Assembly: GCA_011455275.1 (NCBI GenBank)
Contig: CP015028.1
Location: 2,082,911 to 2,146,910 of the forward strand
DNA from: Pasteurellaceae bacterium Orientalotternb1
Lineage (GTDB): Bacteria > Pseudomonadota > Gammaproteobacteria > Enterobacterales > Pasteurellaceae
Length of the DNA stretch: 64,000 bases
Reading direction: 5' to 3'
Under the pieces are notes generated by a model that saw only the letters and a list, made by a program, of their open reading frames with translations, was not told the DNA's origin and searched no databases. The position numbers and the translations under genes were made by a program. Below, piece after piece: positions 1 to 10,345 of this stretch; within the stretch, counting starts at the first letter, position 1, and each line of letters opens with the position of its first letter.

Positions 1-2885
1 GTGAATCAGAGAATAATTTAGGATTAGGTATTGTCACAGCGGTAGAGAATCGCACGGTAACCTTGGATTTCCCTGCTGCCGAAGAACAGCGGGTGTATGC
101 AGTGGCAGTGGCTCCGCTTACTCGGGTGCAATTTCAAAAAGGTGATTGCGTCACTAGCGTGGACGGTTGGCAGTTTGAAATTGATAATGTAGTGGAAAAT
201 CAAGGGGTTGTGATTTATCTCGGCAAGCGTGCCGATACACAGGAAGAAGGCGTGCTGCCAGAAATGTTGCTTGATCACAAAGTCAGTTTCAGTAAGCCGC
301 AAGACCGCTTGTTCTCCGCTCAAATCGACCGCGGTGACCGCTTTGCGTTGCGTTATCGGGCGTTGCAACATCAACAAGCACTATTTCAATCGGCATTGCG
401 TGGGCTACGTGGCATTCGAGCCAGCCTGATTCCGCACCAGTTGCACATTGCCAAAGAAGTGGGGCAACGCCTTGCTCCACGGGTATTGCTCGCCGATGAA
501 GTCGGCTTAGGCAAAACCATTGAGGCGGGAATGATTTTGCAGCAACAACTCTTTTCAGGGCGTGTGGATCGGGTTTTGGTGCTTGTACCTGAAAGTTTGC
601 AGCATCAATGGCTGGTGGAAATGCTCCGCCGTTTCAGCTTGAATTTCTCACTGTTTGATGAAGAACGTGCCGCCGATTTCACTCAAAAAGACGAAAACGA
701 CAACGATGTCAGCGAAAATCCATTTGATAGCGAGAGTTTGGTGATCTGCTCAATCGATTGGCTGGCGAAAAGCCCCGTTCGAGCGAAACAAGTGCTTGAA
801 AGTCAATGGGATATGTTGATTGTCGATGAAGCCCATCACCTTGAATGGAACGAGCAAACGCCGAGTATCGAATATCAGTTTGTCGAACAGCTCGCCAAAA
901 AAATTCCGTCCGTGCTGTTGCTCACCGCAACCCCCGAACAGCTCGGGCAAGAAAGCCATTTTGCTCGTCTTACGTTGCTTGATCCTGATCGTTTCTACGA
1001 TTATCAAGCCTTTGTCGCAGAACAGAAACAGTATCAGCCCGTTGCCGATGCCGTGACGACCTTGCTTAACGATAAGCCGCTCAGCCACGCTGAACAGAAC
1101 AGCATCAGCGAGTTGCTATCGGAAGAAGATGTCGAGCCGATGTTCCGCATCATCAATTCTGCCGACTGCTCGCCAGAACAACGCTTTGAGGTACGTCAAG
1201 AGCTGATTAGCGAGCTGATCGACCGCCACGGTACCAGCCGCGTGCTGTTCCGCAACACTCGCCAAGGCGTGAAAGGCTTCCCGCACCGACTTTTCAACCA
1301 AATTACCTTGGAAATGCCGAAGCAGTACACTAACGCATTGAAAGTAATGGGAATGATGGGTGGCAACAAGCAGGACGATTTGCTCTACCCTGAACGCCTG
1401 TTCCAACGAATGAACCCCAATGCGGCGTGGTATGAGTTCGATCCTCGCATTGAATGGCTGATTACCTTCTTGAAAAATCATCGTGATGAAAAAATTTTGG
1501 TGATCTGCAAACATTCCGACACCGCCATTCAGCTCGAACAAGTGCTGCGGGAAAAAGAAGGCATTCGCTCGGCGGTGTTCCACGAGAAAATGTCGATTGT
1601 CGAGCGAGACAAAGCCGCCGCCTATTTTGCCCAACAGGAAGAAGGGGCACAGGTGCTGATCAGCTCAAGCATCGGTTCGGAAGGACGCAACTTCCAGTTT
1701 GCTCGCCATTTGGTGCTGTTCAACTTGCCTGATAACCCTGATTTATTAGAACAAAGCATTGGGCGACTTGATCGCATCGGGCAGAAATTTGATATTCAAA
1801 TTTATGTGCCTTGCTTTGAAAATTCCGCTCAAATGGTGCTTGCCGAGTGGTATCACAACGGCTTGAATGCCTTTGAAGAAACTTGCCCGATGGGAGCAAC
1901 CTTATTCCGAGAATTTGGCGAGCCGTTGGCACACTATTTGCAAAATCCAAGCCAAAACCCACCGCTTGCAGAGTTCATCGAGCAAACCCACAAACGTCAG
2001 CAGCAACTCAAATTAGAATTGGAAAAAGGGCGAGATCGCTTGTTGGAACTCAATTCTAACGGCGGCGAACAGGCTCAACAGTTGGCACAGCAAATTGCCG
2101 AACAAGACAACAATCCGCAGCTAGTCAATTTTGCTCTGAAACTGTTTGATGTGATCGGCTTGGAGCAGGATGATCTCGGCGAGAAAAGCATTGTGATCAG
2201 CCCAACGGGACATATGTTAGTGCCTGATTTTCCTGGGATTTCGGAAGATGGCAGCACTGTCACCTTCGATCGTGAATTGGCGTTAGTGCGTGAAGATGTG
2301 CAGTTTTTGACTTGGGATCATCCGATGATCCGCAACGGTATCGACTTGATCACTTCAGGCGACATTGGTAAAACCGCCATTTCACTGCTGATCAACAAAA
2401 ACTTGCCAGCAGGGACGATTTTGCTTGAAGCGATTTATGTGGTCGAAGCCCAAGCCCCGAAAGGCTTGCAGCTCACCCGCTTCCTGCCACCAACGCCTGT
2501 ACGTTTACTGCTTGATACCAAAGGCAATGACCTTGCCGCTCAAGTGTCGTTCGCAGGCTTGGAAAAACAGCTCAAACCCGTGAACAAACAGATGGCGAAC
2601 AAAATCGCTAAAATGGCAAGAACGGAAATTGAGAAATTGATTGCCGCCGCCGAAACGAAAATTGCTCCCCAAGCGGAAGCCTTAATCGCCGAGGCAAAAC
2701 AGAATGCCGACCACACGTTATCGGCAGAATTGCACCGCTTGACTTCGCTCCAAGCGGTCAATAAAAATATCCGAGCCGATGAAGTCGCAGCGTTAGAACG
2801 GTTAAAAACGGAATCTCTTGAACATCTCAACCAAGCGACTTGGCGATTAGACAGCTTGCGGGTGATTATCAGCAATCAAACGTAA
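1..2885 (+). CDS. rapA: RNA polymerase-associated SWI2/SNF2 ATPase RapA (5' truncated by window)
   Basis: RapA (HepA) recycles RNA polymerase that is stalled after transcription, using ATP hydrolysis. The reading frame is already open at base 3 and encodes residues that align with the RapA N-terminal region, so the gene starts before the window and only about a dozen residues are missing. Visible motifs are Walker [16 protein letters not shown], the DEAH box in [21 protein letters not shown], and helicase motifs [13 protein letters not shown] and [11 protein letters not shown]. The C-terminal part ends in the usual RapA form WRLDSLRVI. The neighbouring rluA matches the E. coli rapA-rluA pairing, although here a yebE-like gene lies between them. 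Identification is close to certain from length and colinearity. Confidence 0.97.
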   Translation, partial: ESENNLGLGIVTAVENRTVTLDFPAAEEQRVYAVAVAPLTRVQFQKGDCVTSVDGWQFEIDNVVENQGVVIYLGKRADTQEEGVLPEMLLDHKVSFSKPQDRLFSAQIDRGDRFALRYRALQHQQALFQSALRGLRGIRASLIPHQLHIAKEVGQRLAPRVLLADEVGLGKTIEAGMILQQQLFSGRVDRVLVLVPESLQHQWLVEMLRRFSLNFSLFDEERAADFTQKDENDNDVSENPFDSESLVICSIDWLAKSPVRAKQVLESQWDMLIVDEAHHLEWNEQTPSIEYQFVEQLAKKIPSVLLLTATPEQLGQESHFARLTLLDPDRFYDYQAFVAEQKQYQPVADAVTTLLNDKPLSHAEQNSISELLSEEDVEPMFRIINSADCSPEQRFEVRQELISELIDRHGTSRVLFRNTRQGVKGFPHRLFNQITLEMPKQYTNALKVMGMMGGNKQDDLLYPERLFQRMNPNAAWYEFDPRIEWLITFLKNHRDEKILVICKHSDTAIQLEQVLREKEGIRSAVFHEKMSIVERDKAAAYFAQQEEGAQVLISSSIGSEGRNFQFARHLVLFNLPDNPDLLEQSIGRLDRIGQKFDIQIYVPCFENSAQMVLAEWYHNGLNAFEETCPMGATLFREFGEPLAHYLQNPSQNPPLAEFIEQTHKRQQQLKLELEKGRDRLLELNSNGGEQAQQLAQQIAEQDNNPQLVNFALKLFDVIGLEQDDLGEKSIVISPTGHMLVPDFPGISEDGSTVTFDRELALVREDVQFLTWDHPMIRNGIDLITSGDIGKTAISLLINKNLPAGTILLEAIYVVEAQAPKGLQLTRFLPPTPVRLLLDTKGNDLAAQVSFAGLEKQLKPVNKQMANKIAKMARTEIEKLIAAAETKIAPQAEALIAEAKQNADHTLSAELHRLTSLQAVNKNIRADEVAALERLKTESLEHLNQATWRLDSLRVIISNQT

Positions 2886-2921
2886 CAAGCGGTCACTTCC
2901 TGCCAATTTTTTGCAAAAGAA

Positions 2922-2941
2922 AAGCGGACTTTCGTCCGCTT
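2922..2941 (-). terminator. Hairpin terminator downstream of the YebE-like gene
   Basis: An 8-bp stem AAGCGGAC/GTCCGCTT with a four-base loop lies just past the minus-strand stop codon at 2945. On the minus strand it is followed by a T-rich tract. A DNA-uptake core (2885-2893) sits between it and the rapA stop, so the site may also end rapA transcription. Confidence 0.55.
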
Positions 2942-2944
2942 ATG

Positions 2945-3580
2945 TTAGAAACCCGCTTGTTTCTCTAATTGTTCTACCAAGGCATCGTCTAATTTTAATG
3001 CTTCGGCAAGTTGGGATAGGAAGACAATTTCTTTGCGGGAAAGATCTTGGCAAACGGCTCGTGCGGCAAGGTAAACCTGGCTGGCGAGTGCGACATCGTT
3101 GCCAACGATTCTAGCAATTTCTGCTACTGAAATTGGGTTTTGCACTTCGGCAGCAAGCCATTGTTGCAATTCTACGTTTTCGCCTGCTTCACGCTCAATG
3201 GCAGCTCTTTCGCTTTCGTCTAACACGCCGTCAGACAGTGCGGCAGCGATCATTGTACGTAAAATGACAGAGGCTTTTTCTTCTGCGGTGTGTGATGTCG
3301 TTTCAAACTCAGTTGGGGTTAAATCGGCTGCCGTTGCCTGATTTTTTTGGTAAGTTTGATACGCTTGATAAGCAATGCTACCGAGTGCTGCAAGCGAGCC
3401 TACTTTGGCAAGGCTGGCACCGCCGCTACGTCCAAGCACCATCGATAAAATGCCCGCTAACGCCGCACCGCCACCAACTTTGGTGATAGTATCCGCCGTG
3501 CTTTCGCTTGGTTTTCTCATGTTACCTGCCGACTGTTTTGCGGTGTTGAGAACAGTCGATAAGATTTTGCTAAAGTCCAT
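2945..3580 (-). CDS. yebE: YebE-like inner-membrane protein (DUF533, TerB-like domain)
   Basis: This 211-residue protein of the DUF533 family resembles E. coli YebE, whose function is not established. The N-terminal 30 residues are polar. A glycine/alanine-rich hydrophobic stretch follows at roughly residues 33-70 (GGGAALAGILSMVLGRSGG), probably one or two membrane passes. The rest is a helical TerB-like domain with the acidic pattern ALSDGVLDESERAAIERE. It is encoded on the opposite strand between rapA and rluA and appears to be its own transcription unit, ended by the hairpin at 2922-2941. The family assignment is good; the symbol is by resemblance. Confidence 0.8.
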   Translation of the reverse strand: MDFSKILSTVLNTAKQSAGNMRKPSESTADTITKVGGGAALAGILSMVLGRSGGASLAKVGSLAALGSIAYQAYQTYQKNQATAADLTPTEFETTSHTAEEKASVILRTMIAAALSDGVLDESERAAIEREAGENVELQQWLAAEVQNPISVAEIARIVGNDVALASQVYLAARAVCQDLSRKEIVFLSQLAEALKLDDALVEQLEKQAGF

Positions 3581-3768
3581 AAGATTTCCTCATATTGGTT
3601 AAAAGAACAAATGAATAGACCCGATATTGGGCTTGATGTTCCAAATTACAACTTTCTTTGAGGAAAAAAGGGAATTTCTGCTAAAATATGTGCTTTTCAC
3701 GATCGCAACAAGCGGTCAGTTCCTGACATTTTTTTGCAAAGACGCATAGTCGCAGTCCACCAATTCTT

Positions 3769-4437
3769 ATGGCATTGATTGAATATAACCCACCGATGAA
3801 GCCTTGGTTAGACGAGGTTTATCGTGATAATCACATATTGGTCATCAACAAACCGAGCGGTTTGCTGTCGGTTCCTGGCAATCGCCCTGAATATCAAGAC
3901 AGTGCAATGACTCGTGTGCAACAAAAATATGGTTTTACGGAGCCTGCTCACCGTTTAGATATGGCAACCAGTGGCATTTTGCTGTTTGCCTTAAGCAAAG
4001 CGGCAGAGAAAGAGCTGAAAAGGCAATTTCGTGAACGTGAGCCGAAAAAGCATTATCAAGCGTTATTATGGGGGAAATTAGGCGAAAAGGTGGGTGAGAC
4101 AGGAACAATGAATTTTCCGCTCATTTGTGATTGGGAAAATCGTCCACGCCAAAAAATTTGCTATGAGCGAGGCAAACAAGCGGTCACTTTCTACGAAATT
4201 CTTGCACATTATCCCGATAACACCACAAGGGTGAAATTAACGCCATATACGGGCCGTTCGCATCAATTGCGAGTACATAGTTTGGCATTAGGGCATCCGA
4301 TTTTAGGCGATAAGTTTTATGCGAATCCGTTAGCCCGAAGCCTTGCACCACGGCTCTGTTTACATGCTGAATCGCTTTCCATTACTCACCCGATTACGGG
4401 CGAACCGATGACATTTAGCGTTCCGCCCGAATTTTAG
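3769..4437 (+). CDS. rluA: Dual-specificity 23S rRNA U746 / tRNA U32 pseudouridine synthase
   Basis: RluA isomerises uridine 746 of 23S rRNA and uridine 32 of several tRNAs to pseudouridine. The 222-residue protein carries the family motif HRLDMATSG, with catalytic Asp64 in the same position as in E. coli, plus KPSGLLSVPG near the N terminus and TGRSHQLRVH towards the C terminus. Length and sequence match E. coli RluA almost end to end, and the larger RluC/RluD enzymes carry an S4 domain that is absent here. A DNA-uptake core lies inside the gene at 4176-4184 and codes for part of the segment around GKQAVTFYE. The gene appears monocistronic. Confidence 0.96.
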   Translation: MALIEYNPPMKPWLDEVYRDNHILVINKPSGLLSVPGNRPEYQDSAMTRVQQKYGFTEPAHRLDMATSGILLFALSKAAEKELKRQFREREPKKHYQALLWGKLGEKVGETGTMNFPLICDWENRPRQKICYERGKQAVTFYEILAHYPDNTTRVKLTPYTGRSHQLRVHSLALGHPILGDKFYANPLARSLAPRLCLHAESLSITHPITGEPMTFSVPPEF

Positions 4438-4576
4438 TGATCGTCATAAAATTGAGCAGTGGAAAATGTGTTCAATATTTTCCGCAGTGAGTGAGCTTAC
4501 AAGCGGTCAGTTCCGCTAAATTTTTTGCAAATTTACGCCCCAATCCCTGATTTTGACCTTAGAGTGAGAACAACGA

Positions 4577-5968
4577 ATGAATTTCCAATGGCATAAATAC
4601 CCCGAAAACACCAAACGGCTGTTTAAGCTGTCGCTGCCGATTTTGATGTCGCAAATTGCCGCATCAGGAATGGGCATTACCGATATTGTGATGGCTGGGT
4701 TAGTGAGTGATGCGGATGTGTCCGCCATTGCGGTCAGTAACTCGCTCTACTTTCCGCTGTTTCTGTTTGTACTAGGCGTGTTAAATGCGATTACACCAAC
4801 GGTTTCCTATCTTAATGGCTCTGGGCAGCGTGAGCTGATCGCCCACCAAATTCGTCAAGGAGTTTGGATTGTGCTAATGCTGAGCCTTCCGTTGCTTGTT
4901 GTGTTTTTAAATAGCCATTTCATTTTAGATTTTATGGGCACACCTGCCGACTTTTCAGGCAAAGCCCAACAATATTTAACTGTGGTAAGCGTTGGATTGA
5001 TTCCCGCCCTGCTTTCCGTGAATTTACGCTGTATGAATGATGGTTTATCCAATCCAAAACCTGCGATGATGATCACCGTGTTTGGGTTGCTGATGAATAT
5101 CCCGCTTAATTATGTGTTCATTTTTGGTAAATTTGGAATGCCTGCCATGGGTGCTGTTGGGAGCGGTGTCGCAACTGCGATTTTAAACTGGCTGATGTTT
5201 GGTTTGATGCTACTCTATTGCTATACCAATCGTTCACAACGAGACATCAAGCTGTTTGCAAAATGGATTGAAGCCCCAAACAAAGTGACGCTATTAAAGT
5301 TATTCAAATTGGGGACACCGATTGGCTTTTCGATTTTTACCGAAGTGATGCTTTTCTCTGCATCTTCATTAGTTATTTCACCCCTTGGTGCACAAGCCGT
5401 AGCAAGTCATCAGATCGCTTTACAAACGAGTTCGCTGTTCTTTATGTTGCCGATGTCTTTTGCGATTGCCACCACCATTTTAATCGGGCAAACATTGGGG
5501 AAAAAACAGATAGAAGATGCCAAATATTTGAGCTATCACGCTATTTTCAGTGTGGTGATGATTTCAATGATAATGGCGGTGATTATTTTGCTTTTAAGGG
5601 ATCTTATTCCACACGCTTTCACCAGTGAACCTAACTCCATTGCAATCGCTTCCAGTTTGTTGATTTTTGCGGCGATTTACCAAATTCCAGATGCGGTACA
5701 AGTGGCTTGTAACGGTATTTTGCGAGGATATAAATTCACCAAACCAACCTTGATGATTACCTTGATTTGCTATTGGTTAGTGGGAATGCCGTTTGGTTAT
5801 ATGTTGTCAATGACGGATTGGATCGTGTCTCCAATGGAAGCAGCGGGTTTTTGGCTGATGTTTTGTATCTGTTTAACTCTCGCTAGTGGTTTGTTGCTAC
5901 ATCAAATGCGTAAAATTCAGTCTATTCCAGAACAAACACAGATTTTACGTTTAGAAGCCATCAAATAG
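4577..5968 (+). CDS. MATE-family multidrug efflux transporter (NorM/HmrM-like)
   Basis: This 463-residue polytopic membrane protein has about twelve hydrophobic segments in two similar halves, the layout of MATE cation-coupled exporters. The start MNFQWHKYPENTKRLFKLSLPI and the segment MGITDIVMAGLVSD are typical of the NorM/MdtK/HmrM branch, which exports cationic dyes, fluoroquinolones and other drugs using a Na+ or H+ gradient. It is preceded by an intergenic uptake signal at 4499-4507. No regulator is adjacent and it seems to be transcribed alone. The substrate and coupling ion cannot be read from the sequence. Confidence 0.9.
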   Translation: MNFQWHKYPENTKRLFKLSLPILMSQIAASGMGITDIVMAGLVSDADVSAIAVSNSLYFPLFLFVLGVLNAITPTVSYLNGSGQRELIAHQIRQGVWIVLMLSLPLLVVFLNSHFILDFMGTPADFSGKAQQYLTVVSVGLIPALLSVNLRCMNDGLSNPKPAMMITVFGLLMNIPLNYVFIFGKFGMPAMGAVGSGVATAILNWLMFGLMLLYCYTNRSQRDIKLFAKWIEAPNKVTLLKLFKLGTPIGFSIFTEVMLFSASSLVISPLGAQAVASHQIALQTSSLFFMLPMSFAIATTILIGQTLGKKQIEDAKYLSYHAIFSVVMISMIMAVIILLLRDLIPHAFTSEPNSIAIASSLLIFAAIYQIPDAVQVACNGILRGYKFTKPTLMITLICYWLVGMPFGYMLSMTDWIVSPMEAAGFWLMFCICLTLASGLLLHQMRKIQSIPEQTQILRLEAIK

Positions 5969-5989
5969 AGAGCTTCCTTTTTTAGGTCG

Positions 5990-6874
5990 TTAAAATAATT
6001 TACTCAACCAGCCTAATTTTGAGCCTAGTACGGTGAAGTAGTTATAATCTTTGAGATGTAACAACTTTAACGTGTCTGGGCTTTTTTGCACTATCACCCG
6101 TTCATCTGAACTAAATGGCAATAATCGCTGACTATCACAACTAATCACTAAGTTCGGCTGGTTATATTGGGCAAATCGCATAGAAACAATGCTATCACCA
6201 TCAATCACTAATGGACGAGATGCAAGACTGTGCGGATTCATTGGTACTAGCACTACCGCATTCAAATTCGGGGTTAAAATTGGCCCCCCCGCAGAAAGTG
6301 AATATGCGGTTGAACCCGTAGGCGTTGCAATAATCAAACCATCTGAACGCTGTGCAAAGGCAAATTTACCGTCAATACTTACTTCAAACTCAATCGTACG
6401 AGCAATTTGACTGGAATGCACAACCACTTCATTTAACGCATTGTTTAACTCAATTACTTTACCGTTTTGTTCAATTTTTGCTTCTAACAAAAAGCGTTCT
6501 TCAATAATAAACTCGCCCCGTTCTAACGTGCTGTAAAGTTGCTCAAACGCTGTTTGTGGTGCGATGTCGGTTAGGAAACCTAAATTTCCACGGTTAATCC
6601 CAATTAATGGCACTTCATATTTTGCTAATTGCCGAGCCATTCCCAACATATTGCCGTCACCGCCAATCACGATCACTAAATCAGCTTGCTCACCAATCTC
6701 AGCCACGGTTTTGCCATTCGGCAAATTAAGCTGTTGAGCAATATTCGCTTCAATCAACAAATTATATTGGCGATCTTTAAGCCAATTATAGACCGCAATA
6801 TGCGTTTCAAGAGCAATGTCGTGACGTGGTTTACCAACAATTGCAATATTTTTAAAAGGACGCATCACATTCAT
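5990..6874 (-). CDS. nadK: NAD kinase
   Basis: NAD kinase phosphorylates NAD+ to NADP+ using ATP or polyphosphate. The 294-residue protein has the diacylglycerol-kinase-like glycine motif [13 protein letters not shown], then [12 protein letters not shown], and the NE/D-containing segment [11 protein letters not shown], followed by the conserved [13 protein letters not shown]. All diagnostic blocks are intact. Two start codons are possible (Met1 and Met4) and neither has a strong ribosome-binding site, so the first few residues are uncertain. The gene is convergent with the MATE gene and stands apart from recN or grpE, its neighbours in some other gamma-proteobacteria. Confidence 0.96.
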   Translation of the reverse strand: MNVMRPFKNIAIVGKPRHDIALETHIAVYNWLKDRQYNLLIEANIAQQLNLPNGKTVAEIGEQADLVIVIGGDGNMLGMARQLAKYEVPLIGINRGNLGFLTDIAPQTAFEQLYSTLERGEFIIEERFLLEAKIEQNGKVIELNNALNEVVVHSSQIARTIEFEVSIDGKFAFAQRSDGLIIATPTGSTAYSLSAGGPILTPNLNAVVLVPMNPHSLASRPLVIDGDSIVSMRFAQYNQPNLVISCDSQRLLPFSSDERVIVQKSPDTLKLLHLKDYNYFTVLGSKLGWLSKLF

Positions 6875-6950
6875 AAGTAATCAATCAATAATGGAATAAG
6901 CAATATAGTAGTACGCAAAACAAGATTTGTCATTGCCATTTTCATTTTTA

Positions 6951-7823
6951 CTACCACACCACTAAAACCGCGGCCACGACAACTAAAATCAATCCAACAA
7001 AATCTTGCAGCTTGAGCCGTTCTTTGAAAATAAAATAGGAAATCATCAAAATCAGAAAAATTTCCACCTGCCCTAAGGTTTTGACAAAAGCCACGTGATT
7101 TAAACTCATCGCATTAAACCAACCAAAAGAGCCGAGAAAAGAGAATAAACTGGTTAACATTGCCAGTTTTGGGCGTTGCAACAGTTTCACCAAGGTCTGC
7201 TTTTCTCTCCACGCCAAATAGCCGACTAACAAGAGAGCTTCAAAACTGATCACCGAAACCAATACCCAAGCCGCAGAGATTAAATAATGGCTGTGTAATT
7301 GTAAGCTCGCTTCTCTCACCCACAATGAAGTTAAGGCAAAACTCAATCCGCTACCGATGCCAAGAAACAACGTTTTCCACGACAGTTGGCGTAAATTGCC
7401 GCTACCTGTCATCAAAAAAATTGCCACACTGCCGAGCAACACCCCAATCCAACCAATAAAATGAATTTCTACCCCGAAAAATAATACGCCCAAAATCGCC
7501 GCTAGCACCGCTTCGCTTTTCGCCAATCCTACGCCGATGGCATAATTTTTCAGGTGAAACAGTTTTACCATTAGCGATGTAGCTAAAATCTGGGCTAACG
7601 ATGCCCCAATAACATAAATGTAAAAAAGCAAGGGAAAATCTGGAATTTCAAGGTTTGCATCTCGCAGATAAAGCAAACACAAATAGCCTATCGCCAACGG
7701 CACCGCATAAAGAAAACGAGCAAGAGTGACGCCCAACACGGGTACCTCTCGGCTCAACTGTTTTTGAAATGCATTTCTGCCCGCCTGTGCCACCGCCGCA
7801 AGCAAGGTAAACCAAATCCACAT
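6951..7823 (-). CDS. EamA/DMT-family membrane transporter
   Basis: The 290-residue protein has about ten hydrophobic helices arranged as two EamA repeats, the second ending in the family-typical GQVEIFLILMISYFIFKERLK. EamA proteins move small metabolites across the inner membrane, but the substrate here cannot be inferred. The N terminus MWIWFTLLAAVAQAGRNAFQKQL lacks a cleavable signal peptide. The gene is divergent from uup with a 123-bp gap that contains an uptake signal at 7893-7901. It is a different branch from the two RarD-like proteins at 53.8-55.6 kb. Confidence 0.8.
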   Translation of the reverse strand: MWIWFTLLAAVAQAGRNAFQKQLSREVPVLGVTLARFLYAVPLAIGYLCLLYLRDANLEIPDFPLLFYIYVIGASLAQILATSLMVKLFHLKNYAIGVGLAKSEAVLAAILGVLFFGVEIHFIGWIGVLLGSVAIFLMTGSGNLRQLSWKTLFLGIGSGLSFALTSLWVREASLQLHSHYLISAAWVLVSVISFEALLLVGYLAWREKQTLVKLLQRPKLAMLTSLFSFLGSFGWFNAMSLNHVAFVKTLGQVEIFLILMISYFIFKERLKLQDFVGLILVVVAAVLVVW

Positions 7824-7946
7824 AACTTTTCCTTGATGATTTTTTCCGCACTATAACAGCTCACTTTACCAAACTCAATTTCACCGAGCCTTACAAGCGG
7901 TCAGAAAACTGTTAAAATTTGCAAAATTTTTTGACGAACGACTATT

Positions 7947-9890
7947 ATGGCTTTAATTAACCTTTCAAATGCCTATTTAGGCTTTGGCGATCACCCTTTA
8001 CTTGACCACACAGAACTACACATTGAGCAAGGCGAGCGGGTCTGTTTGGTGGGACGAAACGGGGCGGGCAAATCCACTTTAATGAAAGTACTCGCAGGCG
8101 AAGTGCAGCTTGACGATGGCAAATTGATCTTTGAAAAAGATATTGTTGTCACCCGCTTAGAGCAAGATCCGCCCCGCCATATCGAAGATACCGTTTTCAA
8201 TTACGTTGCTGAAGGGATCGCACATCTTGCCGATCTTTTGAAGCAATATCACCACATTTCGCAGCAAATGCAGACCGATTACAGTGAGATGCTGATGTCG
8301 CAACTGGCCCAAGTACAAGCCCAGTTAGAACACGCCAACGGCTGGCAATTTGAAAACCGCATTCAAGATACGCTGAAATTGTTAGAACTCGATCCCGATA
8401 AACGTTTATGTGAACTGTCGGGCGGTTGGGTTCGCCGTGCGGCATTGGCTCGGGCGTTGGTTGCCGATCCTGACGTGTTGTTGCTGGACGAGCCAACCAA
8501 CCACTTGGATGTGGATACGATTGCGTGGCTGGAAAATCTGTTGTTGGATTTCAAAGGCAGTATCATTTTTATTTCCCACGACCGTGCCTTTATTCGCAAA
8601 ATGGCGACCCGTATTGTCGATTTAGATCGTGGCAAATTAGTTTCCTACCCAAGCAATTATGATGTCTATTTGGAAACCAAAGCGGAAGATTTGCGGGTTG
8701 AAGCCTTGCAAAATGAGCTGTTCGACAAAAAACTTGCCCAAGAAGAAGTGTGGATCCGCCAGGGTATCAAAGCCCGCCGCACCCGTAACGAAGGGCGTGT
8801 AAGAGCCTTAAAAGCATTACGGGAAGAGCGAAGAAATCGCCGTGATGTGTTAGGCACTGCCAAAATTCAGCTCGATCAGACCGCTCGCAGTGGAAAAATT
8901 GTATTTGAACTTGAAAACGCCAGCTACGAAGTGACAGGCAAAACCTTACTTAAAAACTTCAGCACCACCATTTTGCGAGGTGACAAAATTGCCTTGATTG
9001 GTCCAAACGGTATCGGCAAAACCACTTTGATTAAATTACTACTCGGTGAAATTCAAGCCACTTCAGGCTCAGTACGTTGCGGCACCAAATTGGAAGTTGC
9101 CTATTTTGATCAATATCGTGCGGAACTCGATCCTGAAAAAACCGTGATGGATAATGTCGCCGATGGCAAGCAAGATGTGGAAGTGAACGGTGTTAAACGC
9201 CACGTTTTAGGCTATTTGCAAGATTTCTTATTTCCACCGAAACGGGCGATGACCCCAGTCAAAGCCTTGTCAGGCGGGGAACGTAACCGCTTATTACTGG
9301 CGAAATTGTTGCTCAAACCAAACAACTTACTGATTTTGGACGAACCGACTAACGATTTGGACGTGGAAACGTTGGAATTGCTCGAAGAAATGCTGACCGA
9401 CTACCAAGGCACGCTGATTATCGTCAGCCACGACCGTCAGTTTATCGACAACACCGTGACCGAATGCTTTATTTTTGAAGGCGATGGCGTGGTGAATAAA
9501 TATATTGGCGGCTACCACGATGCCAAACAGCAACAAGCCAACTACCATGCAACCTTGGAGAACAAGCGGTCAGATCCGAGCAAAAATTTGCAAAAATCAG
9601 CAGAAAAGTCACCGCTTGTTGAACCAGAAAAGCCGAAAGTAGAGCCTGCGAAAAAAGTAAAACTGTCCTACAAAGATCAGCGTGAATTGGAAACTCTCCC
9701 TGAAAAAATGGAACAGCTCGAAGCTGAAATTGAAGCCCTACAAGCGGAAGTGAACAGTGCCGAGTTCTTCAGCAAAGCACCAAGCTACACCCAAACCCAA
9801 CTCCAAAAACTCGCCGATGCCGAATTGGCGTTGGAACAAGCGTTTGAACGTTGGGAAGAGTTGGAAAATATTAAAAATGGGAATTTTTAA
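7947..9890 (+). CDS. uup: ABC-F family ATPase Uup
   Basis: Uup is a cytoplasmic ABC-F ATPase that associates with ribosomes and affects transposon precise excision. The 647-residue protein has two ABC cassettes: the first with Walker A VGRNGAGKST, signature LSGGWVRRAALARA and Walker B LLLDEPTNHLD, the second with GPNGIGKTT, LSGGERNRLLLAKL and LILDEPTNDLD. A positively charged linker separates them, and a coiled-coil tail at about residues 575-640 is the Uup hallmark that separates it from EttA. A DNA-uptake core at 9562-9570 is read through in the linker before the coiled coil, encoding NKRSDPSKNLQ, and so contributes to a tolerant low-complexity stretch. Confidence 0.95.
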   Translation: MALINLSNAYLGFGDHPLLDHTELHIEQGERVCLVGRNGAGKSTLMKVLAGEVQLDDGKLIFEKDIVVTRLEQDPPRHIEDTVFNYVAEGIAHLADLLKQYHHISQQMQTDYSEMLMSQLAQVQAQLEHANGWQFENRIQDTLKLLELDPDKRLCELSGGWVRRAALARALVADPDVLLLDEPTNHLDVDTIAWLENLLLDFKGSIIFISHDRAFIRKMATRIVDLDRGKLVSYPSNYDVYLETKAEDLRVEALQNELFDKKLAQEEVWIRQGIKARRTRNEGRVRALKALREERRNRRDVLGTAKIQLDQTARSGKIVFELENASYEVTGKTLLKNFSTTILRGDKIALIGPNGIGKTTLIKLLLGEIQATSGSVRCGTKLEVAYFDQYRAELDPEKTVMDNVADGKQDVEVNGVKRHVLGYLQDFLFPPKRAMTPVKALSGGERNRLLLAKLLLKPNNLLILDEPTNDLDVETLELLEEMLTDYQGTLIIVSHDRQFIDNTVTECFIFEGDGVVNKYIGGYHDAKQQQANYHATLENKRSDPSKNLQKSAEKSPLVEPEKPKVEPAKKVKLSYKDQRELETLPEKMEQLEAEIEALQAEVNSAEFFSKAPSYTQTQLQKLADAELALEQAFERWEELENIKNGNF

Positions 9891-9901
9891 GGAAAATAAC
9901 T

Positions 9902-10345
9902 ATGCCGAATACAAGTTTTACCGAAATACTTTTGGGCTCTGGAGCACTAATTACTATTATTACACTCATAATTAATCATTTTTTTAGAATATATAATGAA
10001 GATATTTCTAAGGAAAGAATTAAATGGAGAGAGCGTATTCGAGAACTTTCTATGGAAATAGTTTCTTTTCAAGGCTCAAAGGACGATGCTTATAAGCTTT
10101 ATTCTGAATTAAGTAATCGTCTTAATCCTTATGATGAGTCTGATAAAGAAATATCAGAAAAAGCATATAAGTTATTAAATATTGAGGCTGAAAACTCAAA
10201 TATATCTAAGAAAGATTTTGTTAGAGATATTTCTATATTGCTCAAAGATGATTGGGAAAGATGTAAATTTGACTCAAAATTACGCAGCATTATTCCATTT
10301 ATTAACTATAAAAGTAAAAGAAACACAGAAAATGACTCGCAGTGA
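9902..10345 (+). CDS. Small membrane-anchored protein of unknown function (orphan between uup and tcdA)
   Basis: I do not recognise this 147-residue protein with confidence. It has one N-terminal hydrophobic segment at about residues 9-29 (LLGSGALITIITLIINHFF), then a cytoplasmic helical region beginning RIKWRERIRELSMEI and a charged tail. The W-R-x-x-I-R-x-L pattern followed by LYSELSNRLNPYD reminds me of a loose group of single-pass proteins in accessory DNA, but this is memory only. A good ribosome-binding site (AAGGAAAATAAC) precedes the ATG 11 bases after the uup stop. The 3' end overlaps tcdA by 14 bases, so the three genes could be cotranscribed. It is visibly more AT-rich than both neighbours. 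Confidence 0.6.
   Translation: MPNTSFTEILLGSGALITIITLIINHFFRIYNEDISKERIKWRERIRELSMEIVSFQGSKDDAYKLYSELSNRLNPYDESDKEISEKAYKLLNIEAENSNISKKDFVRDISILLKDDWERCKFDSKLRSIIPFINYKSKRNTENDSQ

Noticed and set aside
1116-1634. A 172-residue reading frame opposite rapA
   Set aside because: It is fully antisense to a conserved gene, has no recognisable domain and no ribosome-binding site.
63-2885. A start of the RapA gene at base 63
   Set aside because: The codon at 63 is TTG inside a frame that is open from base 3 and already matches RapA, so the gene starts before the window.
10182-10331. Extension of TcdA to 303 residues
   Set aside because: The first 50 residues lack homology and lie inside the preceding gene; MTRSDNYEQRF at 10332 is the family start.
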